A DNA stretch of 64,000 bases from Sphaeramia orbicularis (taxonomy: Eukaryota; Chordata; Actinopteri; Kurtiformes; Apogonidae). How positions within the stretch are numbered: position 1 is the stretch's first letter; the number at the start of each line of letters is the position of its first letter. The DNA lies in assembly GCF_902148855.1 (NCBI RefSeq), contig NC_043966.1:22150588-22214587 (forward strand), written 5' to 3'. The position numbers and the translations under genes were made by a program. The notes beneath the pieces were generated by a model. It had not been told where the DNA came from and made no database searches. It was given only the letters and a program-made list of their open reading frames with translations. Positions 1 to 12,100 of this stretch are shown one piece after another.

Positions 1-892
1 ATTCCTTTTACCTCTTTTTTTATGAATATGGCAGATATGACATAACTGTAATATACAAAGCCCTTTACTGAAATATTGCACCAAATATTGGTGTTAGTTT
101 TCTATTGAACTCATAGCAGAAGGAAAATAGGCTACAATTAGATGTTGTCTTTAAAAAAGAGATAATGAAATGGTGGGAAAAAAATATGGCAATGACACTC
201 AAATATTATTTCTGTTAGTTTCAATCATCTGTTTTTTATACAGTAGGTGTAAGGATGACAATTTTTACAATTATGCAAAATTGTCATGTTTGTTTTATAT
301 ACTCGCCATATGGTATAATGTTATAAATGTGACAAGCTGATTTACAGATCCTCTGTCAGCATCAAGATGTGTTAGGACAGATTAACTTCACCTTGATCTG
401 AAGCATTATTTGGACAGTGTTAAACTGCAAGAACTGCACCATTATGTTGATTTCATAATGGTGATAGCATTTCCTTTAGAGGAAATGTAGGTGCTTTTGA
501 TTGATTGTGTACAATCGTATATGTCTCAAAGTGACACTATAATTTATATATTTGGTCACTGAAATTAATGATGTATCTACTGTTGCACTGACAAAATTAA
601 GTTAATTATACTGTCTTTGAAACTTAGAATTCTTAACAGGCTGATTGCATTTTTTAGGATGAAAAAAGTTATTTTGTCATTCAGTGGAATCTTTAACTTT
701 ACACATTGCTGAAAGGCTTAACTGTAGGTTTCATTTAAATACAGGCCCTCTGTGTGTATAAAAGTCAAGTTTTACTAAGCTATGTTGCAAATAAGATCTC
801 TGCCTCAATATATAAATGTAAAGATTGAATTAATGAATTAATATAAGCTTGAATTATTAACTGTTCTTTTCTCCTCTTTGGTTTTTATAGAC
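1..892 (+). other. 5' flank / probable intron of zbtb33
   Basis: AT-rich stretch with no coding exon that I can support. It ends in a pyrimidine-rich tract and an AG at 889-890, two bases before the Kaiso start codon. That looks like the acceptor of an intron whose upstream non-coding exon lies here or left of the window. The first exon itself was not identified. Confidence 0.5.
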
Positions 893-2773
893 ATGCCAAG
901 TCTTAAGCTGATATCTGCCACCGACACACAATATTCAACCGCTGTGTTGAAGTCCATGAATGAGCAGCGAAGTCATGGATTATTTTGTGACGTCACCATC
1001 ATCATACAGGACAAGAAGTTCAGAGCTCACAAAACCATCTTGTCTGCCTCAAGTACATACTTCCACCAGCTCTTCAGTGTGGCCGGACAGGTGATTGAGC
1101 TAAACTTCATGAGGGCAGAAATTTTTGAAGTGATTCTGAATTATATTTACAGTGGCAAGATTTTCAGAGCGCGATCAGACATCCTTGAAGAGCTCATAAA
1201 TGCTGGACAAATTCTGGGAGTGAAGTTCATTGCAAACCTGGCCACACCATTATCACAAGTTAAAGGTCTGCCTGGTTTATCAAAAGAGACAGAAAGTAAA
1301 AGTGACACATCCTCAGAGATGATGCCGATCATCACGGAGTCCTTCTCGATATCTACAGAAGAATTCAATCAGACTGTCACACCTGCAGGTAACGATGAGG
1401 ACTCTGACAGCGAAGTTATGTTTGTCTCAAAAACAGATGCTCAAACCAGAGCAGATCAGAAAAACAAACCTGGTGAAGTTATTGATTTAGACACTATAGA
1501 TTCAGAAAATGAATCATCAAAGCAAAATGAAAATGCAGCAAAAGAACAAGACAAATCCACAGCTGAAGTGAAAACACATCCTGCAAATAATCAGAGTGTC
1601 ACGAGTGCAAAACCCAGTTTAAAAGACAGCAGTCCTCTGCACAGTCCTGACAGCAGTTCCAATAACTTGTCTTCCCCTGCCAGAGTTTCCTCAGGAAGTG
1701 CTCCGACAACACCAGCCAGGCCAAGCAGTTTCACCCCTGAGCCCTCAAGTGCTTCACAGTCCGCTGACAACAGTGATATAATGGGAGTTCAAAAGAAGCA
1801 AGTTGCTGCTACAGCTCTGCAAGGAGATTCCAAAATAAGGCTCCTGGATGTGTCTGACAGCTCAGCAAATAGAAACAGCTCAGCAAATAGAACTAACATT
1901 CCCAAATCAGGCATAACAGCAAAAAAGACAGTTACTCTCCAAACAGCCACTGAAATTGACTCTATTTCTAAAGGCTGTAAAGTGTACGCAAATATCGGCG
2001 AAGACACTTATGACATCGTCCCACTGAAAGAAGATCCAGGTGAAGGAGGATCTAAAGCCAATAAAGGCAAAAGAGCATTGATGGCAACACCCCTCAAGCC
2101 TTTTGATAAGATGCCTGTGTCACCGAAGGCTGGCCCCAACAAGAAGAAGAGCAAAAACGAACTTGAAGACCATTATGAGCTCATCATGGACGGGAAGACT
2201 TTCTATGTGTGTATTGTGTGTAAGCGTCCTTATGTGTGTCTGACGAGCCTTCGGCGTCACTTCAACACTCACTCATGGGAGAAGAAGTACCCATGCCACT
2301 ACTGTAACAAAGTGTTTGCCCTAGCAGAATACAGAACTAAACATGAAATCCATCACACAGGAGAGAGGCGGTACCAGTGTTTGTTGTGCAACGACACCTT
2401 CTTGAACTACCAAATACTGTCAACCCACTGCAAGCAAGTCCACAACCAGGACCCCAGCGGGAGGAAAGAGAAAGATGACGCAGGAAATAACCTGTACCGC
2501 CTGCTGCCTTGTAAAAGTGTGCAGATGAAGGCGTACTCGTGGAGTACTGAGGGGCAGGGTGTCCCCGTCGTCTCCGAGGACGGCAGCGTGCATCATATAA
2601 CCTCTGGTGGAGAGGACGTGAACCCGTCCACCCAGAGAAGAATGTTGAACTGGGACGACATCTTCATGGAACCTGATTCTCGGATGCCGCAGAACATCCA
2701 ACCCAGGGCGGCAGTGAACGCTCCTCCTCCTGCAACAGCAGAGTTTGACTTTTCAATACCGGAGACGTACTGA
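893..2773 (+). CDS. zbtb33: Kaiso (BTB/POZ and C2H2 zinc-finger transcription factor)
   Basis: A 626-residue protein in one coding exon. Kaiso is a nuclear repressor that binds methyl-CpG and a sequence-specific site and works with p120-catenin and Wnt signalling (family knowledge). The BTB/POZ dimerisation domain covers about residues 10-120. A long Ser/Thr/Asn-rich acidic linker follows. Three C2H2 fingers start near residues 437, 465 and 493, with the linker HTGERRYQC between fingers 2 and 3. An acidic C-terminal tail ends in PETY. The reading frame is open five codons further upstream, but a splice acceptor (TTTTATAG) falls between that ATG and MPSLK, so the start at 893 was chosen. At 1859-1894 an 18-base unit is repeated in frame in the linker (SSANRN/SSANRT). 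The linker is shorter than in the mammalian protein of about 670 residues. The gene converges on tmem255a, and the order matches human Xq24. Confidence 0.95.
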   Translation: MPSLKLISATDTQYSTAVLKSMNEQRSHGLFCDVTIIIQDKKFRAHKTILSASSTYFHQLFSVAGQVIELNFMRAEIFEVILNYIYSGKIFRARSDILEELINAGQILGVKFIANLATPLSQVKGLPGLSKETESKSDTSSEMMPIITESFSISTEEFNQTVTPAGNDEDSDSEVMFVSKTDAQTRADQKNKPGEVIDLDTIDSENESSKQNENAAKEQDKSTAEVKTHPANNQSVTSAKPSLKDSSPLHSPDSSSNNLSSPARVSSGSAPTTPARPSSFTPEPSSASQSADNSDIMGVQKKQVAATALQGDSKIRLLDVSDSSANRNSSANRTNIPKSGITAKKTVTLQTATEIDSISKGCKVYANIGEDTYDIVPLKEDPGEGGSKANKGKRALMATPLKPFDKMPVSPKAGPNKKKSKNELEDHYELIMDGKTFYVCIVCKRPYVCLTSLRRHFNTHSWEKKYPCHYCNKVFALAEYRTKHEIHHTGERRYQCLLCNDTFLNYQILSTHCKQVHNQDPSGRKEKDDAGNNLYRLLPCKSVQMKAYSWSTEGQGVPVVSEDGSVHHITSGGEDVNPSTQRRMLNWDDIFMEPDSRMPQNIQPRAAVNAPPPATAEFDFSIPETY

Positions 2774-5700
2774 GCGACAGGCTGCACTTCTTCATGTACC
2801 TGTGCCTTTAAGGTGCCCTCATGTCAAAAACATTGTCTTTCTATAATGTGCGATAGTGTAAGCTCGCCCATGTTACTTGGCTTAAATAATTACGCAGATC
2901 GTCTGTATAATTGGAAGAAATAATAATGATATTCGCAGTAAATCATGAGATGCAGTAAAATAAAATGTAAAGTGAATAATGAACAGTCCTCACAGGGAAC
3001 AACAGCTGCTCCACTAAATGTGTAAAAACATTACTGGGAAAAGCAAGTTTAGTGGAAAAGGACTCAGAATAATGTTGGTGCTTTATTTCTTTTGGACTTG
3101 AGCCTCAAATTCTGCTTTAGCTAAAAGATTTCAGCAAATGGAAGCACAAAGAAAAACAAGTGTCCCAACGTATTTATTTCAGCAGTCTTTTTAAAATAAC
3201 TTAAACTAAATATTTGGACCATGTTTTCTGATGATATGAATCATAATATCTGTCCCCTGAGGTCAATTTCATGGAATAGAAAAGGGGGCACTTATTTAAA
3301 GATGTCCAATCAGGTGTATTTTTGTCTTGGAGCAGGGTACGCTCATGTATTCAATGTTCACCATATTAAGTTAAAGTTGCTGGAACTGTTTATTATCAGC
3401 TTATGCTTAAATTATGAAACTTCTTCCAGGATCTGGCGGAAACTTCACAGACTTTTTTGAGAAATCATTCCTGCTTTCCGTTCGAGCCTTTTCTACCCTT
3501 TTTCTTCCTTGTTTGTACAAGAGAATGTTAAATATGAATTGAAATATATTTTATATTAAGTGACTGTTGGCAATCCTGTACTTTGAGTACTGTGGCAGGG
3601 AAGATATTCAATGATTATTTAATTTTTCAGTGGCTGTAAAAAGAAAAAAAAAATTTACATGTTTGTTCTTATCACCTCCTGTTTTAATCCACATGTATGT
3701 TTTTTTAATTGTCATGTCATGAAATGTTTTTAATGCCAAAATCTGCAGGTGGCGATAGACTAGGCTAGACATGTTAATTACAGTTGTGATAGGATTGACA
3801 TGAATTGATAATGTATCAGCCCGTACAGATAGCACTTAGTAACAGATCATTCAAAAGACTTATGTAATAATGTCACTTTTTCTTTGTGAGAGAATGTAGC
3901 GGTCAGTGCAAGTAAACAGTAGTACTAATATGAAAACTATCCTCCATTATGTCATCAGTAAAAATTTCAGTTGGTTTTTTTAATAAACAGATTAACCGTG
4001 GTGTGTGTTTCGTACTTATTTTAATACTATATAAAGTTTGTGATGGAAAGAATAAAATGACATTAAAATCCTCTGTCTTAAGTGTAAAAATCTATGACAG
4101 GAAACAGCCTAGAAATATTTTTACACTATTTCTAGTCTTGTTTCTAGATTAGGAAACAGCCCCCCCCCCCCCCCCCCAGTGTGATTTGCATTTTTATCTT
4201 TATTTCCTACTATTGTCATTTCAGCTCTTTAGCAGTAATCAGTGTATTATATAGGTGTTGCAGTTCAGCAGGTTGACTAATACTAAAAGGGGCCATATTT
4301 TGTTAAACCTACTTTTTTTAGTCTGTGGTTCATTTCTTTGTGTATTTGGACCCTAATAGTTCAAAAAGTTTGAATTTGAACCCTCCAGATGCTGCAAAGC
4401 TATCTTTATATTCATTTTGGCAAAAATTGAGTGGATTTCTACAACCCGTTTTAATTCCTTCTTAATTTGTTGTGTCTATAACTAGTTACCTCACGACATT
4501 TACACATTTAAGGGCAAGGCTTCTGACGAACATTTCTCAGAGTATGCCATAATTGTTTATTAGCAGCAGTGGTTGTTGTCCATACTGAGAATATGTCCAA
4601 ACTTCGAGCCGATTACCTAAAATGGTCAGTTGTTGGTTATATTAATGAACACAAGTGGCTGAACAGGAAAGAGAAGCGCAGCCAACAACCTGGAGGGGGT
4701 GGGGTGTGAAGTGGCTCATTTACATTTAAAGGTCCAGTGCCCAAAATGACCTTTCTGGTGTCATTACTCAGAAATAGTGTTGAAGATGGACCTGTAGAGT
4801 TGAATTAATGAAGAATTCAGACCCAAGCATAGCATTTACAGTTTATGTAGAGCACAGGGAAATATCTTAAAATGCATAATCCCATTTAAAAAGCAAAATA
4901 TCACTCCTTTAAGTTAAAGAAACACGCTTATTGCCATTTACACAAAACAATTTTAATTGCAAGACAAAGGAGCTGACACTTTCTCAGCCTGAGAAAGTGT
5001 TCTTGAAATTATAAAAAGCAGTGATTAAAGCTGACAGACTGGTTTCATGGATATGGACTAACTTTACACTTCATTCTACATTTCTTTTGTCTCCTTTTAA
5101 AAGCAGCTCTTAGACTATGACCTTTATTCATGCTGTTGTGTCAGTGAATCCAGCACTGACTGTACACACTCAATTTTACTTTAAGAATGACACATTTCAG
5201 CTCACACTGATGTGATTCTACTACTTAAAGTGAGAGACTTAAGCTTACTTGGCTTTCTGTATTTGGTGAAAATACAATAAATAAGGTCTGGAGTGTTACT
5301 GTTAATGTCTTTCTATAACTACTATTTCTTCATTAACACTGCTCTGAAAGATACCACATAGTGATTCAAGTTATTCTTGAATATAGAGTGAAGAGCTGAT
5401 AAATAGATACCATGATCTTTATCTGTATACTTTTGACTTTTACTGCGCGAAAAGAACAACTGCGTAGCATACTGCTGTACATACATCTTGAGCATGTATT
5501 CAAACTTTGCCTCTAACAGTGTACAATATGTTACACTATTAACCTCTAAACAAACAACTTCCGAGGCCTACAAATACAGTTTTAGATTAACTAGCTGGCT
5601 GTGTGTATATTCACTAAAGACGTCGTAGCTATCGTCTTACACTGCGATGAACTCAGAGAGGGCTCATAGCTGTGGAATCAGGTCTAGAACCATATAATAC

Positions 5701-6120
5701 AAACATTTTTGTCAGTGCCACCGCAAGAAGCATTTACATAAGTGGAGGTGACTTAAAGAGGGGTGAACTTAAAGCATGTGTTTTAACTTGTACAGAGGTG
5801 ACAGATTGCTGCAGCGCTGAGAGTCCATTTACATTAAGGCAGATAGATGTGTAAACAGTCCTGGCTTTGAAGAGGTTGTCTCTTTCACACACAGTGCAGG
5901 CCAGAGTGTGAGTGTCGCCCAGTTAGACAAACACTTGATCCCTTGTGTCGGGCCGATCACATCCTGTGACCTTCCTCCTCACCACCACCACCTTTGAATG
6001 TTCACAGTTTGAAGGATTGTGGAGAAAATCCACGACACATTGTGCATTCAAACCACTCATTCAGCACCTCTCAGTGGAGCGATGCTGCCTGAGGTGCCGT
6101 TGATGTCACTCACGGTGGTT
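2774..6120. other. Convergent 3' UTR / intergenic region between zbtb33 and tmem255a
   Basis: No coding exon seen. Plus-strand AATAAA signals usable by zbtb33 occur at 2959, 3982 and 4051. Minus-strand signals (TTTATT on +) usable by tmem255a occur at 4199, 4556 and 5123. Which are used cannot be told from sequence, so the two 3' UTRs may overlap. A poly(C) tract lies near 4161-4177. Confidence 0.5.
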
Positions 6121-9100
6121 TTAGGGGCTGTAGGGTGGGGGCTTCTCGTCGGGGTGGTTGTGAGGAGGGGAGTAGCGTGGAGGGACCATAGTGGGCCAAA
6201 GGTGGCTGGCTCCAGACTGGGAGTCATCCGACAAACCTGAAGAGTCAGGAAACATGTAGGAGCCCTGCAAAAAGAAAGAAAGATTATTAAGATGAAACTG
6301 GTTTTTAGACTGATTGAATCTGAAGTTTATGCAGAGGAAGCCAAGTGCAAATATTCTTTACTTATTTCACAGTACAGATAGTGTTGAAAACACTGGTAAA
6401 AGTTGGCGGATTGATTCAACTTCTGTGCCGCAAAAAAAGTGAAAAAGGCAGGCTCTGAAATGTACTCAGTCTAGAACAAGTAAAAATCTGTCGTGCATGT
6501 TAAAGTCATACTAACATAATGTGAAGAAAATTAAACCACTGTGACTCCAAATACAATAAACATCCAAAATAATGATATAATGAACTGAAAATAATGAGCA
6601 TAAACCTCACTGCGATGGGAAAATAAGGGTTCCATGTCAGCAACAGCTGTTGGAACATTACGGTTCTTATTCTCCACTACCAAACCTGTTTAGTATCATC
6701 ACATCTTTTACATCGTTTTCATCTTGCTATGTGGTCATACAGCTGTAGATGATGCACAGATGGATGTTTAAGTTGCTGTCTCATCCATTTAAATTCAATA
6801 ACAGAGCATTTTTGCTTCATTATGACCCACTTCTGGATTTGGTCAGTCAACTTAGTCACAGTGGTTCAACAGAAAAGCTCAAAATATTCCTCTTGGCCAA
6901 ATTGACAAGGTAATATAGTCAGATAAAGATAAAAAACAAACAAACAGCACAGTAGTGACAAACAGGGTCTGCCTGGTAGCAACATGCAGGTGGTGACAAC
7001 ATGTCTTAGGAATACTAATGGTACAGCTGCAATTTTTTGAACTGCAGTGTATTTTTTATGTAATCGTCCAGTTCATCTCCAGAATTTCCTTGCTGAACCT
7101 GTACCTTCATTGAAACTATGTGGCATTGTAAATCTCAGTTTGGTTGAGTCTGTCCCTCAAGTTTCAAGCAACTTGATGCTTTTGCACAATCAAGAACAGA
7201 GTCAACAGTAAACAGAGGTTTGATGTCATCTATTTTTAAGTTTTAAAGCTCTGTGCAACACATTGAAAATTTAACCGGTTTTAGTGGGATTTAAAATGAA
7301 TCCTTGTACAACCCAGTCTTAAAGGACCTTTATACAGTTCTGCCTGTACCTTAACAGCCACATTAAATCAATTACATCACCAGCCCTTTACCATCTCAAA
7401 AACATTGCCAGAATCAAAGGTTTACTGTCTAAACCAGAGTTAGAGAGACTTATCCATGCAGTTATCTCTAGCAGGTTAGACTACTGTAACAGCCTTCTCA
7501 CTGGACTCCCTAAATGAGCTCTAAGACAGCTGCAGTACATCCAGAACGCTACTGCTCGGGTCCTGACTAGAACCATGAAGTACCACCATATTAGTCCTGT
7601 GCTCAGATCTCTGCACTGGCTTCCTATTGCTCAGAGAATAGACTTTAAAACAGCTCTGCTGGTCTATAAGTCTGTCTATGGTCTAGCACCAAAGTACATC
7701 TGTGACATGTTGGTCCCATATGAACCATCTCTGACCTTGAGAACCTCAGGGACTGGTCTTCTGCTGGTGCCCAGAGTCAGGACTAAACATGGTGAAGCTG
7801 CGTTTCAGTTCTATGCAGCTAAACTCTGGAATAGTCTTCCTGATGATGTGAGACAGGCCTCTACTCTGACAATGTTAAAGCCCAAGCTGAAAACTGTTCT
7901 GTTCAACTGTGCATAGAACAACTGAAAGGGTTCTATCTGCACTCTGCTCTTTTACTTTGTTTTAATTGATTATTATTTCTGTTTTACTGATTATGTTTTA
8001 ATTGTAATTGTGTGTTTTTAACCTGTCTCTTTTCCATTTTTGTAAAGGACTGTGAATTGCCCTGTGTTGAATTGTGCTATACAAATAAATCTGCCTTGCC
8101 TTGCCTTCCCTTACCTGCATGTCGTAGGCTGAGTACGGTGGCAGGCAGGGGGCGGTGTTGTAATATGAGTTGAGTGAAGTGGTGGGCTGAGGAGGCTCAG
8201 AGGGGATTGGGGCTGTAATGGCTTCTGGCTCAGATGTGCTCTCTGAGGCAGCAGAGGGTGTCTGGAAAAGAAGAGCAATATTAGCATTCATCAGCCCGCA
8301 TAATGAGGTTTTAAGTAGCATGTAGCACGTACCATGTCTTTGAAGCCTCCGAGCACTGCAGCGGTTATAATACCCAGAAAGAGAGCCACGATGTTGAGGA
8401 TGGTAGCAGACCACAGCAGGTGGTAGAGATGCACCACGTCTTGGCAGCTCTTCACATCTGTGTATTCATGGTATCCTCCAATCACCTCTACACGGCTAGC
8501 CCAGTGGGTGGAAAAGAGAGGGAAAGGCAGTCAAGCCACTTAAGTCACCACATGCTGAGCAATGCACCTATAATACAAAGACAGGCTCTGAGCATTTGTA
8601 TTCAGGACATGGTTAAAGACATACACAGGTTTGGATTTACAGAGATAGATGAGTCTATAGTTGTAAAGGCTCAGATGATTTCAGTCCAAATCTGAGTGTA
8701 GAAACCAGCGAGCTGCTAAAGAGCTGGGAAACACAGATGAGCACATGAATGGCTGCTTGGACATACACAAAACATGCAAGTAATGCGAGTAAATGGCACC
8801 CTAAACACAACTTTAAGGTGAGTTACATTAAAACAGCACATTTATTACTTATTTTTTTAAAAAAATAAGTTGACTATTAATGGCCAGTATGGGTCTAGAA
8901 GAAAGGGACCTACTTCCAAATCATGGATGATTTCCTAAACTTTTTCAAAACATCTTTATTCTGAAGTCCCATAAGAGGATGTTCTCTGAAACAAAGGTTA
9001 AAAGAAAAGAAACATTCTTGTTCTAATATAATCAACATTGCAATGCAAAAAAATGTCCCACAAAAATGGCACAACAGTACACATCAAAAGTTGAAATAAT

Positions 9101-12100
9101 CAAAGCAACACAGCGAAGCCAATCACCACTGTTTGTGTGTCTGAGCTGCTGCAGGCGCTCGACCACTCGACATACTCACTTCCCACAGTTGTACAGGTCA
9201 CAGCAGTAACAGGTGTTGCTCTTCACTCGCAGGTTACAGGACATACGCGATGATGTCTGACAAGGTACCTGAAGGTCACAAAGTATTTTATATACCTGCA
9301 GTTTGGGGCTGCTGTCCATGCTGACAAAACTTTAAGAACAGTTCTAAATTCAGATCCTAAATTTTAAATATTTCTGTGTATGTACAAATGTGTGTTTCTT
9401 ACATCTCGGTCAGATGCCGTCTCACTGGAGTGGTATTCACAGCGGCCAGCATACAGAGGCCTGAGGTCCTGCAGTACAACACACAAGGATTTATTTCCAA
9501 ATCCAGTTTGTAAGAAGCTTATTTAGGAAAAAAACACATCACCTCATCTAAATTCTTAGTCTGTCTTGTTTCATTTAAAATACAAATCTCCCTCTTTTCC
9601 TGTTTCCTGAAAATGCAATTGAAATAAGTGATGAATGATAGATATTAAATACGGTTGCAGGTATGGAAAATAATTAATGATTCATTAACTTTTAGTTAGT
9701 AGTAGTCCAGTATCTTTACTTAATCTTTTTCTCATCTATTCTTTGGTGAGACAGGGCGTCTCCTTATAGTGTGGGGTATAAAAGAAAAAATTCCATTTTT
9801 ATGGTCACGACTGGCAAATGAACCTGCTAATGGTGCTGATCTCTTTTCACCATTATTTTAGCATAATCGTTTTAAGAATGCATTAGTGGTTTTTTATTGT
9901 TTCACGTGCTTTGCGTCATAGAGGATCATCTCATCCTCCTACAAAATATCTTTGGCTCACTGGTGAGGGTGCGGCACTTGATACAGTATGTGAGCAATGC
10001 CCTTGTAGAAGGGCATACATTTAACTATATAACTTACTGACAGTAAACTGAGCTTTAATGTGAATGGCATTGATTAATATGTTTTAATTTAAGTTGGAGT
10101 GTAAGGGTAAGCCACATTTATATTTAATCAGTTTTATTAAATATAAGTAGATGCTTTAATCATACTTACAATGTGCCTTGCAGCAAAAACTCCATCTACT
10201 ATAGCACAGCAGAAAGCAGCCACCACTCCAAAACTGATGAAGACAATAGATGCCACTAACTGTCAAAGCAATTACAAAAAAAGAGGAGCATCAGATTCAT
10301 CACTCACATTGTGCAGATGACTAAATATCAGCTAAATGCACTACATACTAATGTGTTAATTACTTCCTCTCATCACTGTTGTTGTTTTGGGTTACATTTG
10401 CGACACTGTGAGTCATCCCTCATCTGTTTTGAAGCATGAATGATCTAAATGAGACTAGGCTATGTGTTGGATAAAGGACGGCAGTGTCAGAGAGCTGAAG
10501 TTGTCACCTTGCTCTAGTGGTGTTCGTGGCTGGCACGGCGCCCAGCTCCTCATGGACACTGCAAAGCTAATTCCCCCCATTAGCCTCACTCTCCTCCCTT
10601 CACTCCTCAATGAAAGACAGTGTGTATTCAATTACACATCACCCCACCCTGTCTGCAGCCACCCCACCTAGCAGCAGGGAGGCACAGCAACTGATTCAAC
10701 AGAGTCAACAGATAGGGGCAACTGAGTAGTGCGTATGCCAAAGCTTACAGACAGCATACATAGTTAATAACACCTCTGAATACTGTTGCTAAGATGAGTA
10801 CATCCAGCCATGTAGACAGTAAAGCCGAATTATTTTAGCCATATTTTTAAAAAGATATCAAATATAAGATTTTCCTATATAACAATGTATAAACTCACAA
10901 TAATAATCCCTCTCATTCATCACTATGACCCAAAACTGAGTATATTTAAGACACCATGCTCTGCCTCTATGCTCCTTTTGTTCTGCTGTGCTTGGGATGT
11001 TTCTGGACATGGACATTCAGGAAATGCATATGTACACGTGTGCAGCATCGTGCAGGGTGTGGGCAGGACAGGAAAATGTATGCACCAACTCCAATTACAT
11101 GACTGTCCCTTCCCTCTGCTCGGAGGCTGAGTGTTGATCTTAGAAACACCAGAGACCTCCACAGAAACCTCTCCCTGCAGGATGAAGTGTGCGCTTCAGC
11201 TGCGTTCACTCAGAATATATTCGTGTGGTATGAGAAAGGTGTGGCTGTGACAACTAGGGATTCAGAATCAATGAACATTTAAGTCTTAGTGTCAACTTTT
11301 AAAGTGAGGCAAGGTTGTCTCAACTTGTTTGACAGACTTGTTAATAATTTAAGTTGCAGTGTTTTTTATGTCACTCGGCAAAAATTCAAAAATTTCCTGT
11401 CAGCACATTGTAATTCAAGTGGCCTCAGAGGACATGAGCTGTCTGCATCTACTCCTTTACTGTGTTTTCAGGTTGTAGAGACAAAGATGCAACCTGGACA
11501 TGATTCTACTGCTCTCCATGTTTCAAGATGGCTTCGCTTTTCCCTGACCGCATAAAATAACGTCAGATCATCTATCTTTATATTTAGTCTTGTGATTTGG
11601 ACTAAGAGGAGAGAGTCGAAGAAAGACGGTGTGTAATTTTACATTCATGTGTTTTCCCCCTCATTTCAGCTCCTCCATCTTTAACTTGTAAGTTTATATC
11701 TAGATCATAATAATCCGAGCATCATTCACAAGACACTTAGATAAACCAAAGAGTTAACAGCTCATTTTTCAATTTGACTGATAAGAATAATCATTGATTA
11801 TCCTGAAGTATCGTCTCATAATTTAATACAAGATGCATATGCCCTCCCTTCATTTCACTATTTCACGTCACTGATTTCTTATTATTTATTTGTTCAGATA
11901 ATTCAATGCATCACAGTCTTAAGTCTCATTTGATTAAAAAATCATAACATTTTCATTGATTGTGATCTTTTCTCAATAAAAGCAGCTAAACAACACAGTG
12001 ACAATTCAAACAATAAATAATAGTGAAATATTTTTTCATATAATAGGCTTTTAAAAGAATAAATATATTAATTTATGGCATGAACAGACACAGGCTCTGT

